The notes beneath the pieces are model-generated. The model was not told the origin of the DNA. It worked only from the letters and a program-made list of their open reading frames with translations, and did not search any database. Positions 50,971 to 61,074 of a stretch of 64,000 nt of DNA are shown piece by piece. The translations under genes were made by a program, and so were the position numbers. The stretch is from NORP23 sp050302475 (lineage in GTDB: Bacteria; Pseudomonadota; Alphaproteobacteria; Rhodobacterales; Rhodobacteraceae), in NCBI GenBank assembly GCA_050302475.1, contig JBNLBF010000002.1, forward strand, positions 218,512-282,511. The letters run 5' to 3'. Numbering within the stretch: the stretch's first letter is position 1; each line of letters begins with the position of its first letter.

Positions 50971-51414
50971 TTCGTTGCTGCCGATTTGTCGCGCTGGACA
51001 GAGCATTATTGAGAGCTATTAGGAGACATTTAGCATTGGTTCTAGTGTCCAGTTTGGACCGGAAGCGGGCCTCTTTAGATAGCAGCTTAACTGCAGGTTT
51101 GTCCCGCGTATCCGAATTTCATGCCCAGCCAAATAAACCACCCTCTCACAACAACTTCCCGTCCAACGATTTCCCTCAAAAATTAACCTTTGCACCCCAA
51201 AACACCTGTACATCCAATTGCACGACATTTGGCACACACTTCGCATATGTTTGCAATACAATCGGCCTACGTTTGGCATACAGTTGGCATACGTTTGCAC
51301 TACAGTTTTTCACGCCCCAAAAAGGGTTAACGCTGGCCGGGCGCAATTTAATTCTTGCGCCCCTCAGCCAAATTCTGCACCCTTCCCGAAAAGCATTTTT
51401 TGGGAGGATTACAC
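50971..51414. other. Non-coding region between the cassette and adhC
   Basis: No reading frame is convincing. The right part (51210-51308) is an 11-bp tandem array; a GC-poor, A/C-rich stretch fills 51120-51210; the adhC ribosome site GGGAGGAT is at 51402. The left part may contain the end of the cassette transcript, but no terminator hairpin was seen. Confidence 0.6.
51210..51308 (+). repeat. Nine-unit 11-bp tandem array upstream of adhC
   Basis: Nine consecutive 11-base units, starting at 51210, 51221, 51232, 51243, 51254, 51265, 51276, 51287 and 51298. Examples are GCATATGTTTG, GCCTACGTTTG, GCATACAGTTG and GCATACGTTTG; the consensus is about GCATACATTTG with AC at positions 5-6 in seven of nine. 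The period matches one helical turn, so all copies face the same side of the helix, as expected for a multimeric regulator's operator. It ends 106 bases before the adhC ATG. Confidence 0.75.
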
Positions 51415-52526
<1,112 letters not shown>

Positions 52527-52527
<1 letters not shown>

Positions 52528-53267
52528 TGGCGGAGCAACGCGCCCCTCGTCTGTGTGTTTTGATCGACGCGGACAATGTTCCGGCGAGTTATGCCGAAGT
52601 CATTTTCGACGAGATCTCAGGCCTCGGCGAGGCATCCGTGCGGCGTATCTACGGCGACTGGAGTTCGGGACATTTGAAAGCCTGGTCGGAGAAAGTTGCC
52701 AAGCTCGGTATGGTTGCGGATCAGCAATTTTCCAACACAAAAGGCAAGAACGCATCGGATATCGGATTGGTAATTTCGGCGATGGATTTCCTACATTCCG
52801 GCCTGTTTGACGGGTTTGTTCTGGTGTCATCCGACAGCGACTTCACAATGCTGGCGGCGCGTATTCGCGAGCAAGGGTTGGACGTTTATGGCATCGGCGA
52901 GAAGAAAACACCCGAGGCGTTTCGCATGGCCTGTAAGCGGTTCATTTATGCCGAGAACCTGATAGCAGCTAATGGCGATGACAAGCCCGCGAAGGTGACC
53001 AAAAGTGCTTCCGCTGGGCCTAGAAAGGAGCCGCCATCAAAGGCCATTCCGTTAATAAACGCGGCAATGAACAAGATTGGCAGCGATCAGGAATGGTATA
53101 CGTTGGGGCAATTGGGGCAATTTATTACACAGGCCAATCCCGACTTTGATCCCCGCACATATGGCAGCCCTAAACTCTCGGAATTGCTACAAAAAACCGG
53201 ACGTTACGAATTGAAACGTGGCGAAGGTAATCACATGGTTGTTCGGCAAAAACCGCAACCTAAGTAA
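52527..53267 (+). CDS. NYN domain protein with C-terminal OST-HTH/LOTUS domain
   Basis: A 246-residue LabA/DUF88-like protein starting at ATG 52527 inside the adhC stop (TGATG). The PIN-like NYN nuclease domain has VLIDADNVPASYAEV, KNASDIGLVISAMDFL, and FVLVSSDSDFTMLAARIREQG, which supply the conserved acidic residues. The C-terminal 75 residues (IPLINAAMNKIGSDQEWYTL...FDPRTYGSPKLSELLQ) form a LOTUS domain thought to bind RNA. An RNA-processing role is inferred; why it is coupled to adhC is unclear. The 3' end overlaps kynU by 8 bases. Confidence 0.92.
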
Positions 53268-54453
53268 CCGTCGCCTTCACCCGAAACGCCTCCCGATCCC
53301 ACAGCCCATCCCGCATCACGCGTTCCAACACTTCCACCGCCCGCATCACATCCTCTTCGCCCAAATACAGCGGCGCGAAGCCGAACCGCATCACGTCGGG
53401 GGCGCGGAAGTCGCCTATGATGCCCTCAGCGATCAGGGCTTGCATGATGGCGTAGCCTTCGGGGTGGCGGAGGGCTATGTGGGCGCCGCGTTGCGCGGGG
53501 TTTCGGGGGCTGGCTAGGGTCAGGTCGGGGCAGCGGGCTTCGACCTCGGATATGAACAGTTCTGACAGGGTTCGGGAGGCCTCTCGGACATCGTCCAGCG
53601 ATACGCCTTCCCAAACGTCCAGCGCGGTTTCCAGTGCAGCCATGCCCAGCACCGACGGGGTGCCGATGCGCATGCGGGCGATGCCCTCGGCGGGAGTGTA
53701 TTCTTGGTCGAATGCAAAGGGTTTGGCGTGGCCTAGCCAGCCGCTTAACGCAGGGCGCACGCGGTCCTGCAAGTCCGGACGAACATAGATAAACGCGGGG
53801 GCACCCGGCCCGCCGTTCAGGTATTTATAGGTGCAGCCGACGGCGAAATCGGCTCCTGCCCGGGTCAGATCAATCGGGATCGCCCCGGCGGAATGGGCGA
53901 GGTCCCAGACCGTCACCGCCCCCACCGCATGCGCCTTGGCCGTCAGCGCTGCCATGTCATGCAGGCGGGAGGTGGCGTAATCCACCTCGGTCAGCATCAG
54001 GACGGCGATGGTTTCATCCAGCGCGTCGCTGACCTCTTCCGGTGCAACGACCCGCAATTCATAGTCCTCACCCAGCGTCCCGATCAGCCCCTGCGCCATA
54101 TACAAATCCGTCGGGAAATTGCCGCTGTCGGACAGGATCACGCGGCGGTCAGGAACCAATTCCAGTGCCGCGGATAGCGCCTGATAGACACGGATCGTCA
54201 GGGTGTCGCCGACCATCACAGACCCAGCGGGCGCACCGATCAGCGGTGCGATCCGGTCGCCCAGCACGGCGGGTTGTGCCATCCATCCGGCATTGTTCCA
54301 ACCTCGGATCAACAGCTCACCCCACTCGTCAGCGACCACCTCCGCGACCCGCGTTTTGGCAGCACTCGGCAATGGGCCAAGCGAATTGCCGTTGAGGTAA
54401 GTAACCCCTTCCGGGATATCGAACATGGCGCGGGTTTTGGCGAAATCAGTCAT
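53260..54453 (-). CDS. kynU: Kynureninase
   Basis: PLP enzyme of tryptophan degradation that splits kynurenine into anthranilate and alanine. ATG 54453 is used (the longer frame adds an unrelated 33 residues). Motifs: NGNSLGPLP near the N-terminus, DTLTIRVYQALSAAL, the cofactor Asp in VWDLAHSAGAIP and the Schiff-base Lys in CTYKYLNGGPGAPAF. Length 397 is standard. It is transcribed against its neighbours, between the NYN gene and the divergent fghA; no other tryptophan catabolic gene is present. Confidence 0.95.
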   Translation of the reverse strand: MTDFAKTRAMFDIPEGVTYLNGNSLGPLPSAAKTRVAEVVADEWGELLIRGWNNAGWMAQPAVLGDRIAPLIGAPAGSVMVGDTLTIRVYQALSAALELVPDRRVILSDSGNFPTDLYMAQGLIGTLGEDYELRVVAPEEVSDALDETIAVLMLTEVDYATSRLHDMAALTAKAHAVGAVTVWDLAHSAGAIPIDLTRAGADFAVGCTYKYLNGGPGAPAFIYVRPDLQDRVRPALSGWLGHAKPFAFDQEYTPAEGIARMRIGTPSVLGMAALETALDVWEGVSLDDVREASRTLSELFISEVEARCPDLTLASPRNPAQRGAHIALRHPEGYAIMQALIAEGIIGDFRAPDVMRFGFAPLYLGEEDVMRAVEVLERVMRDGLWDREAFRVKATVT

Positions 54454-54529
54454 TCCTGCAGATTGCCCGCGCGAGGGGCTGGAAGGCAAGCGGGGATTGC
54501 GGTAGCGTCGCGTCAAAAAGGGGAGTGCC

Positions 54530-55363
54530 ATGCAGACGGTTTCGGAAAACAAAAGCTTTGACGGGGTTCAAGGGGTTTACACGCATACCTCGAAAGCTTG
54601 CGCCTGTGACATGACCTTTGCGGTTTACCAGCCGCCTCAAGCCGCCGAAGGACCTGTGCCGGTGCTGTGGTTCCTGTCGGGCCTGACATGCACGCACGAG
54701 AACGCCATGATCAAGGCGGGGGCGCAAGCGTGGGCGGCGGATCATGGCATTGCGCTGGTATTTCCAGATACCTCGCCGCGCGGCGACGGGGTGCCAAATG
54801 ACGAGGCGTATGACCTTGGTCAGGGCGCGGGGTTTTACGTGAACGCTACACAAGACCCATGGGCGAAGCATTTCAAAATGTGGGATTACATCACGGATGA
54901 ACTGCCAACCCTGCTGTTCCGCAATTTCGATCTGGACGAGGACTCCCAAGGCATCACTGGCCATTCGATGGGCGGGCACGGGGCGCTGACCATCGGGATG
55001 TCCTTCCCGGATCGCTACAAATCCCTGTCCGCCTTTGCCCCCATTTGCAACCCGTCCGCCAGCGATTGGGGACGCAAACAGTTGACTGCCTATCTCGGCG
55101 CGGACGAGATGGAATGGGCCAAGCATGATGCGTCGAAACTGATGGCGGATAAAGGCTATCCCGGGCATGTGCTGATTGATCAGGGGGCGGCCGATGCGAA
55201 CTGGGACCTGCTGCGCCCCGACGCGATGCAGGCAGCGATGGCGGCACGCAAACAGGCGGGGACATTCCGCGTGCATGAGGGTTACGACCACGGCTATTTC
55301 TTTGTGTCGAGCTTCATGGAGGAGCACATCATCCACCATGCTGATATCCTTTACGGTTCATAG
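54530..55363 (+). CDS. fghA: S-formylglutathione hydrolase
   Basis: A 277-residue alpha/beta-hydrolase that releases formate and glutathione from S-formylglutathione, following AdhC. The nucleophile elbow is GHSMGGHGAL, the acid is Asp in LIDQGAADAN, and the base is His in YDHGYFF; FLSGLTCTHEN is the family-specific oxyanion region. Its upstream 76 bases are shared with kynU's promoter. With adhC it forms a formaldehyde oxidation module split by two genes. Confidence 0.96.
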   Translation: MQTVSENKSFDGVQGVYTHTSKACACDMTFAVYQPPQAAEGPVPVLWFLSGLTCTHENAMIKAGAQAWAADHGIALVFPDTSPRGDGVPNDEAYDLGQGAGFYVNATQDPWAKHFKMWDYITDELPTLLFRNFDLDEDSQGITGHSMGGHGALTIGMSFPDRYKSLSAFAPICNPSASDWGRKQLTAYLGADEMEWAKHDASKLMADKGYPGHVLIDQGAADANWDLLRPDAMQAAMAARKQAGTFRVHEGYDHGYFFVSSFMEEHIIHHADILYGS

Positions 55364-55365
55364 AA

Positions 55366-55764
55366 GTGCCGCGCTTCTCGACAATATTTGCGGGTATTCT
55401 CAGCGTCGTCTCGTTGTTGTTCCTGCCAATGGTTGCGTCATCCCAGACGGATAACATGCTGCTGCAAATGCGGTTTGAATCTCCGTCAGGAACACTCGTG
55501 CTCGACGATCCTGTGGCATTTATATCGACACCTGATCAGACGGGTGCTCCTGCCTGGATGGGGAAACTGTCGGCAACAGATGCCAAAGCCTTCGGCAAAT
55601 TTACCGGAGACAATATTGGCGAAGTCATTGAGATTTATGTTTGCGAGACGTTGATGTCAGCGCCGGTCATTCAATCCGTCATACCGGGGGGAAGATTCAT
55701 GATTACTGGTGAGGACGCCGTGCTTAACATGCCAACCCTGTTAAAAAATGGCTGCCCCGCATGA
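55366..55764 (+). CDS. Small secreted protein resembling the SecDF P1-head domain
   Basis: A 132-residue protein starting at GTG 2 bases after the fghA stop. The signal peptide ends around ASSQTD (residue 26). The mature part has the SecD P1-head pattern: a strand pair LQMRFESPSGTLVLDD, a helix DAKAFGKFTGDNIGEVI, ETLMSAPVIQSVI and the closing GGRFMITGE. Elsewhere this domain is part of SecD/SecF; a free-standing periplasmic copy is unusual. Function not known. It overlaps the DUF188 gene by ATGA. Confidence 0.7.
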   Translation: MPRFSTIFAGILSVVSLLFLPMVASSQTDNMLLQMRFESPSGTLVLDDPVAFISTPDQTGAPAWMGKLSATDAKAFGKFTGDNIGEVIEIYVCETLMSAPVIQSVIPGGRFMITGEDAVLNMPTLLKNGCPA

Positions 55765-56204
55765 TCTACGTGGACGCTGATGCCTGTCCGGTGAAGGATG
55801 AAGTGCTGCGCGTGGCGGACCGTCATGGGGTAAAGGTGTTTATCGTGTCGAACGGCGGCATCCGCCCGAACCCGCATCCGCTGGTCGAAACGGTGGTCGT
55901 GCCGGACGGGCCGGACGTGGCCGATATGTGGATCGCGGATCGGGTTGGGCCGGGGGATATTTGCGTGACCGGGGATATTCCTCTGGCCGCAAAATGTCTG
56001 GAGGCCGGCAGTCGCGCGATCCGGCATAATGGCGAGATGTTCACGCAATCCAACATAGGCAACCAGTTGGCGATGCGCGACCTGATGGCCGACCTGCGCG
56101 CCGCTGATCCGTTTCGGCAAGGTGGCGGCAAGCCCTTTTCCAAAGCTGACCGCTCGCGCTTTCTGGAGGCGTTGGAGCGCGAAGTGCGCGCGGCGAAAAA
56201 ATAG
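55761..56204 (+). CDS. YaiI/YqxD family protein (DUF188)
   Basis: A 147-residue PIN-related protein opening MIYVDADACPVKDEVLRVA, with GPDVADMWIADRVGPGD, TGDIPLAAKCLEAG and a C-terminal GGGKPFSKADRSRFLEAL, the conserved set of the DUF188 family. The acidic residues suggest a nuclease-like site but no activity is established. Overlaps the previous gene by ATGA. Confidence 0.93.
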   Translation: MIYVDADACPVKDEVLRVADRHGVKVFIVSNGGIRPNPHPLVETVVVPDGPDVADMWIADRVGPGDICVTGDIPLAAKCLEAGSRAIRHNGEMFTQSNIGNQLAMRDLMADLRAADPFRQGGGKPFSKADRSRFLEALEREVRAAKK

Positions 56205-56255
56205 GGATTTTCATTCCCGGATCAGTATGGGATTATCGTTAAAACGGGAGGATTT

Positions 56256-56903
56256 ATGTCACAGAAAACTGCACTTATCGTCTGGGGTGGCTGGGAAGGT
56301 CACACGCCGGAAGCCAGCGCAAATATCGTTAAGGACATGCTGGAGAGGCACGGGTTTGCCGTGACCATGTCCGACACAACGGCGGCCTATGCCGACCCTG
56401 ATCTGGAAAAATTTGACCTGATCATTCCGGCAACTACCATGTCAAAGATCGAGAAAGAGGAGCTGAAAAACCTTCTGGCAGCGGTACGTGCGGGATCGGG
56501 CCTCGGCGGGTTCCACGGGCTGATGTGCGATGCGTTCCGCAATGAACCGGATTACCAATTCATGGTCGGCGGTCAGTGGGTCGCCCACCCGGGGGACATC
56601 ATTGATTACGAGGTGAACATCACCAAACCTGACGATCCGATTGTCGAAGGGATCAAGGATTTCCCCTATCATTCGGAACAATATTACATCCATTTCGACC
56701 CGAGCATCGAGGTGCTGGCCACCACAACTTTCGACGGCTCGCGGTTCGCCGAAATCGACGGCGTTGTGATGCCAGTTGTCTGGAAAAAGATGTACGGCCA
56801 AGGCCGCGTGTTCCATTCAACACTGGGTCATGTCGCCGATGAATTTGCTGTCCCGGAGATGAAGACTATACTGGAAAGAGGACTTCTTTGGGCGGCGCGA
56901 TAA
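56256..56903 (+). CDS. ThuA-like domain protein
   Basis: A 215-residue cytoplasmic protein of the class I glutamine-amidotransferase-like ThuA fold. ALIVWGGWEGHTPEASANIV begins the first strand, GGFHGLMCDAF carries the elbow position and HSTLGHVADEF the conserved His region. ThuA proteins are linked to trehalose/kojibiose and other sugar degradation, but family members here have mixed roles. The next gene begins immediately after its stop, so they form one unit. Confidence 0.88.
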   Translation: MSQKTALIVWGGWEGHTPEASANIVKDMLERHGFAVTMSDTTAAYADPDLEKFDLIIPATTMSKIEKEELKNLLAAVRAGSGLGGFHGLMCDAFRNEPDYQFMVGGQWVAHPGDIIDYEVNITKPDDPIVEGIKDFPYHSEQYYIHFDPSIEVLATTTFDGSRFAEIDGVVMPVVWKKMYGQGRVFHSTLGHVADEFAVPEMKTILERGLLWAAR

Positions 56904-57665
56904 ATGTTGATTGGAAAAGCAGGTAAAGGCACGACGGCGATTAGCACGGCGGATGCGGACAGCATCACCGTGCGGGGCAAGGACCTGACCTCGGACCTGA
57001 TGGGCCGACTGACATTCACGGAGTATTTCTACCTGCTGACAACCGGTCAGGAGCCAACCCCGGACCAGACCTATTTTCTGGATCTGCTGCTGATCGCAAT
57101 TGCGGAACATGGGTTGGTGCCAACCAATCAGGCGGCCCGTATGACGCTGGCGGCGGACCCCGGATCGCTACATGGCGCGGTGGCGGCAGGTATATTGGGG
57201 TGCGGGACCGTGGTGCTGGGAACGGCGGAATTGTGCGGCAAGTTTCTGCTGGAAGCGGAGGGCGGAAACCTGTCGGAGCATATCCAGGCCATGAAATCCC
57301 GTGGCGAACGGGTGCCGGGATTTGGGCATCCGATTCACAAACCGCTGGACCCGCGGACCGAACGGATATTTGCGCTGGCCCATGATAAAGGCGTCGCCAA
57401 ACGCTACGTCCCGCTGGCCGAAGCAACCCGGGATGAAGTGGCCAAGGTTTGGGGCAAACCCCTATCGATGAATGTGTCGATGGCGATCGCTGCTGTCCTG
57501 CTGGACCTCGATTTTCCGGCCAGTATGATCAAGGCGATCCCGATCCTCGCCCGGACCGGGGGCCTTCTGGCCCATCTGGCAGAGGAACAGGAAAACCCGA
57601 TTGGTTTCCTGATGGCCCATCACGCTGAAGAGGCGATTACATACGATCCCGAAGACGATGCGTGA
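56904..57665 (+). CDS. Citryl-CoA lyase / citrate-synthase-like protein
   Basis: A 253-residue short citrate-synthase superfamily member. Conserved elements: the helical LTSDLMGRLTFTEYFYLLTTG, GSLHGAVAAGILGCG with a catalytic-type His, VPGFGHPIHKPLDPRTERIF with the second His, and TGGLLAHLAEEQENPIG near the end. At this length it resembles stand-alone citryl-CoA lyases rather than citrate synthase. It abuts the ThuA-like gene and overlaps the CoA ligase gene by 8 bases, so the two likely act in sequence on a carboxylic acid. Confidence 0.85.
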   Translation: MLIGKAGKGTTAISTADADSITVRGKDLTSDLMGRLTFTEYFYLLTTGQEPTPDQTYFLDLLLIAIAEHGLVPTNQAARMTLAADPGSLHGAVAAGILGCGTVVLGTAELCGKFLLEAEGGNLSEHIQAMKSRGERVPGFGHPIHKPLDPRTERIFALAHDKGVAKRYVPLAEATRDEVAKVWGKPLSMNVSMAIAAVLLDLDFPASMIKAIPILARTGGLLAHLAEEQENPIGFLMAHHAEEAITYDPEDDA

Positions 57666-58968
57666 TCCCGCGATAGAGGCGCTGCCATGGGATCAGCAAA
57701 TTGCTGCGGATGATGCTGCCTATCGGGATCAAATCGCATATCTATTTGAAAACTCAATGTTTTATCGTGATTGGTTGCGCGGCGCCGGGTTCGCCGACCC
57801 AACTGCGGTTGGCGGTTTGGCGGACATTGCGAACCTGCCTTTCACAGAAAAGGACGATCTTCGGGCCAGCCGGTCCAAGGGTAACGCCATCGGGGCACAT
57901 CTTGCTGTCCCGACCTCTGAGCTTGCCCGGATATATTCGACCAGCGGCACCACCGGAACACCTAGCTATATCCCGCTGACAGCGCGGGACCTGTCGGACT
58001 GGATCACAATATCCTGCCGATCCTACGGGGCCAGCGGGATAGAGGCCGGTCAGAAAATCATCACAACTTACGGCGCGGGTCCTTTCGTCGCCGGTGTCAC
58101 GCTGGACGCGTTTGCGGCCTTGAACCTGACACATATCCCGGTTGGCGCCGGCAATTCAGAACGGTTGATGGCGGCGGTGCAGAACCTGCGGCCCGACATC
58201 ATCGCAATGACGCCCTCATACGCGCTGCATCTGGCGGAAATGGCGGCGGATCGGGGCATCGACATTAAAAGCTCCAGCGTCAAACATATTCTTGTCGCCG
58301 GAGAGCCCGGTGGCGGTGAACCATCGCTGCGGGCGAAATTGCAGGAGGCGTGGGGCGCCAAAGTCAACGAAGCGATGGGGATCGGAGATATCTCCGTTTC
58401 TCTGTGGGGTGAATGCACGGCGCAAGATGGCATGCACCTGTCCGGTCGCGGATTGGTACATGTCGAGCTGATCAATCCTGAGACCGGCATCCCGGTGCCG
58501 ATGGAGGATGGTGCCGAGGGAGAGCTGGTTTACACCCACCTGCGCCAACAGGCGGCCCCTCTGTTACGTTTCCGCAGCCGGGATCATGTCAGGGTATCGA
58601 CAACGCCATGCACCTGCGGACGCACCTCGCCAAGGATCCGCTGTATCGGACGAACCGATGACATGCTGATTGTTCGCGGCGTAAACCTGTTCCCTGCGGC
58701 ACTGCGGGACGTCATCAATCAGGTCAGCGATCAGGTGAGCGGCGTGATTTCCATCCGCCCCCGCCGGAAGGGCGTGAAACAGGACCCGCCATTGCCGGTG
58801 ACAGTAGAGCTTGCCGAAGGGGCGAGGCCGGACGGTCTGGCCGATACGTTGCGTGATCGTATTCGTGCGAAACTGTTGATCAGCACGGAGATAACATTGG
58901 TAGCGATAGGAACTTTACCGAGAAGCGATTACAAATCTAAATTGGTCGATTGGGCAGGAGCTATATAA
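57658..58968 (+). CDS. Phenylacetate-CoA ligase-like AMP-forming enzyme
   Basis: A 436-residue adenylate-forming ligase of the PaaK type. The nucleotide P-loop-like motif is YSTSGTTGTPSYIPLT, the middle core has GEPGGGEPSLRAKL and EAMGIGDIS, and the C-terminal hinge reads IGRTDDMLIVRGVNLFP; the final catalytic Lys is in LPRSDYKSKLVDW. It should activate a carboxylate to an acyl-CoA. GTG/ATG: ATG 57658 overlaps the citryl-CoA-lyase-like gene. Substrate not deducible. Confidence 0.92.
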   Translation: MRDPAIEALPWDQQIAADDAAYRDQIAYLFENSMFYRDWLRGAGFADPTAVGGLADIANLPFTEKDDLRASRSKGNAIGAHLAVPTSELARIYSTSGTTGTPSYIPLTARDLSDWITISCRSYGASGIEAGQKIITTYGAGPFVAGVTLDAFAALNLTHIPVGAGNSERLMAAVQNLRPDIIAMTPSYALHLAEMAADRGIDIKSSSVKHILVAGEPGGGEPSLRAKLQEAWGAKVNEAMGIGDISVSLWGECTAQDGMHLSGRGLVHVELINPETGIPVPMEDGAEGELVYTHLRQQAAPLLRFRSRDHVRVSTTPCTCGRTSPRIRCIGRTDDMLIVRGVNLFPAALRDVINQVSDQVSGVISIRPRRKGVKQDPPLPVTVELAEGARPDGLADTLRDRIRAKLLISTEITLVAIGTLPRSDYKSKLVDWAGAI

Positions 58969-58972
58969 CACT

Positions 58973-59296
58973 ATGAAGAAATTAATTTTTACTGCGCTCG
59001 CATGTATTGGAATTGCAAATGTAGCAAAATCTGAAACCTGCTACTTCGAAGTAGACAATGAAATACTCATTGAAGGAACTTGCTCGTTTGTTCCCTTCGA
59101 AGGAGGAGATTTCGGGATTTATGACAATTATTCAAACCCGATATACTTCGCATTTGTGTACATCGACGGCAATTTTGCAGAAGGATGGTGGAATGAAGAC
59201 GCAGGCGCAGGCCATGCACACACACCTCTTGGTTCTTTGAGACGAGTTGGCGGCTGCTGGATTAACCAGACAGTTCGCGTGTGTGCGTGGAAGTAG
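58973..59296 (+). CDS. Small secreted AT-rich gene, unknown
   Basis: A 107-residue protein with a clear signal peptide (KKLIFTALACIGIANVAKSE, cleaved near 20), four cysteines in the mature part and a Gly/Trp-rich end. The base composition is distinctly AT-rich compared with the neighbours, suggesting horizontal acquisition or weak selection. It begins 4 bases after the CoA ligase stop and ends 1 base before the end of the convergent methyltransferase gene. No family recognised. Confidence 0.7.
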   Translation: MKKLIFTALACIGIANVAKSETCYFEVDNEILIEGTCSFVPFEGGDFGIYDNYSNPIYFAFVYIDGNFAEGWWNEDAGAGHAHTPLGSLRRVGGCWINQTVRVCAWK

Positions 59297-59297
59297 C

Positions 59298-60512
59298 TTA
59301 ACTCCGCCGCGCCACCGTCATCTGGACCACATCCGTTGTGCCATGATGGAAATTCGCGGCACAGGCCGTCAGGTAGAAATTCCACATCCGGCGAAACCGG
59401 TCGTCAAAGCCCATTTTGGCGATCTCATCCCACTTGTCGTTGAAATTGTGATACCATTCCCGGAGCGTGCGCGAATAACTTTCGCCAAACGCAATCTGGT
59501 TAGTGATGGCGAGACCCGCCTCTTCAGTCACGCGATCCAGTGCGCCTTTGCTCGGCAGCATACCGCCCGGGAAAATGTATTTCTGGATGAAATCGACTTT
59601 GCGCCGATAGCCGCCGAAATGCTTGTCCGCGATGGTGATGGTCTGGATGGTGGCCCTGGCCCCGTCATTCAACCGGTCACGAACCGTTTCGAAATAGACA
59701 GGCCAATTGTTCTCGCCCACCGCTTCGAACATCTCGATAGAGGCAATGCCGTCATAGGTCCCGCGCTCGTCCCGGTAATCACGGAGAACGATATCAACCT
59801 TTTCGTTCAGCCCCTGACGGAACATACGCTCTTTGGCGAAATCATGTTGCTCACGGGAAATCGTCAATCCGGTGACATGGGCGTCGCGTTCCTTCGCAGC
59901 ATATTCCGCGAAACCGCCCCAGCCACAGCCGATCTCCAGCAGATGCGCGCCGTTGCTTGCCCCAGTCTGGTTGAACATCGATTCATATTTGCGATGCTGC
60001 GCTTCACTTAACGGCTCGTTCCCTTGGAATAATGCCGAGGAATAGGTCATCGTTTCGTCCAGCCACAAGCTGTAGAAATCATTCCCAAGATCATAATGGT
60101 AGGAGATATTCTTCTTCGCCTGCCGTTTGGTGTTCGAGCGGAACCAATGCCGGACCCGGTTGCCCAGTTCCACCAGCCATGTTGCCTTGATTTTCGGACG
60201 GATCGCATTGGTGTTCTGAACAATCATGTCCAGAAGATTCTGCAAATCAGGCGTGTCCCACCAGCCATCCATATAGGCTTCGGCGAAACCGATTTGGCCC
60301 TCGCGGATAATCCGCCGGAAGGCCTGATCGTTTCGGACGATCATTTCGCCGGTTACACCGGGTTTCTTCCCTTCGAAAACGAACAAAGATCCGTCCGCCG
60401 TTCGGATCCGGAAGACCCCAACCTCAAGATTGTTCAGAACCGGAATGAGCAGGCGAAACCAGTGCGGCGCCTTTGCGGTGCTTCGATCATGATTGTTTGT
60501 CGAAATGCTCAT
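59298..60512 (-). CDS. Cyclopropane-fatty-acyl-phospholipid synthase family methyltransferase
   Basis: A 404-residue SAM-dependent enzyme that transfers a methylene to unsaturated phospholipid chains or makes related modifications. YHYDLGNDFYSLWLDETMTYSSALF is the family-specific N-terminal segment (about 140-165), LLEIGCGWGGFAEYAA the SAM motif, and YFETVRDRLN plus FPGGMLPS follow. The N-terminal 130 residues match the Cfa lipid-binding extension. Stands alone on the minus strand. Confidence 0.93.
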   Translation of the reverse strand: MSISTNNHDRSTAKAPHWFRLLIPVLNNLEVGVFRIRTADGSLFVFEGKKPGVTGEMIVRNDQAFRRIIREGQIGFAEAYMDGWWDTPDLQNLLDMIVQNTNAIRPKIKATWLVELGNRVRHWFRSNTKRQAKKNISYHYDLGNDFYSLWLDETMTYSSALFQGNEPLSEAQHRKYESMFNQTGASNGAHLLEIGCGWGGFAEYAAKERDAHVTGLTISREQHDFAKERMFRQGLNEKVDIVLRDYRDERGTYDGIASIEMFEAVGENNWPVYFETVRDRLNDGARATIQTITIADKHFGGYRRKVDFIQKYIFPGGMLPSKGALDRVTEEAGLAITNQIAFGESYSRTLREWYHNFNDKWDEIAKMGFDDRFRRMWNFYLTACAANFHHGTTDVVQMTVARRS

Positions 60513-60586
60513 GTTGGCCCCCTTCCAACTTTAGCAAACCTGTTTCCCTATAAAAGATAGGACAGGATTCGCGTTTTCGCAAATAT

Positions 60587-61057
60587 TCAAGCACCCGGAT
60601 TCAGCTGCCAGACGGCAAAATTCAGCGCAGACGCAAGGCTTACCCACGCCAGATATGGCATCAGCAACCAGGCGCTAAGGCGATCAACACGCCAGCAGAC
60701 TAGAATCAGCAGCAGGATCACAATCCACAGCGCGGCGATATAGGCAAAGGCAACGCCCAGCGCATATGCACCGAAGAAAACCGGAGTCCATATCGTGTTG
60801 AGGCACATTTGCAGTGCCCACAAACCCACCGCGACCTGTTGGGTTGTTGACGGCACGGAACGCACCAGTCGGAAGGCAGCTGTAGCAATGAGGATATAGA
60901 GCGTCGTCCATACCGGCCCGAACAGCCAGCTGGGGGGTGTAAAGAACGGTTTATCCAACGCCTGATACCAGTCACCGTTGATTGTCCAGACGGCGGACGA
61001 GCTGGCGGCGACGATGGTAGAGGCGAAAAAGATCAGCCAGATATATGCTTTGGTCAT
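60587..61057 (-). CDS. tspO: TspO/MBR family membrane protein
   Basis: A 156-residue five-helix tryptophan-rich sensory protein. The diagnostic motif PPSWLFGPVWTTLY follows DKPFFT, and the late helices carry WALQMCLNTIWTPVFFG. ATG 61057 is chosen; the upstream frame start adds nine residues. In Rhodobacterales TspO binds porphyrins and modulates photosynthesis gene expression; no photosynthesis genes are in this window. Confidence 0.93.
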   Translation of the reverse strand: MTKAYIWLIFFASTIVAASSSAVWTINGDWYQALDKPFFTPPSWLFGPVWTTLYILIATAAFRLVRSVPSTTQQVAVGLWALQMCLNTIWTPVFFGAYALGVAFAYIAALWIVILLLILVCWRVDRLSAWLLMPYLAWVSLASALNFAVWQLNPGA

Positions 61058-61074
61058 GGTCCCTCGGTTTGGTA

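Noticed and set aside
51210..51308. CRISPR array
   Set aside because: Units of 11 bases without unique spacers of constant length, and no cas genes in the window. Treated as a tandem operator-like repeat.
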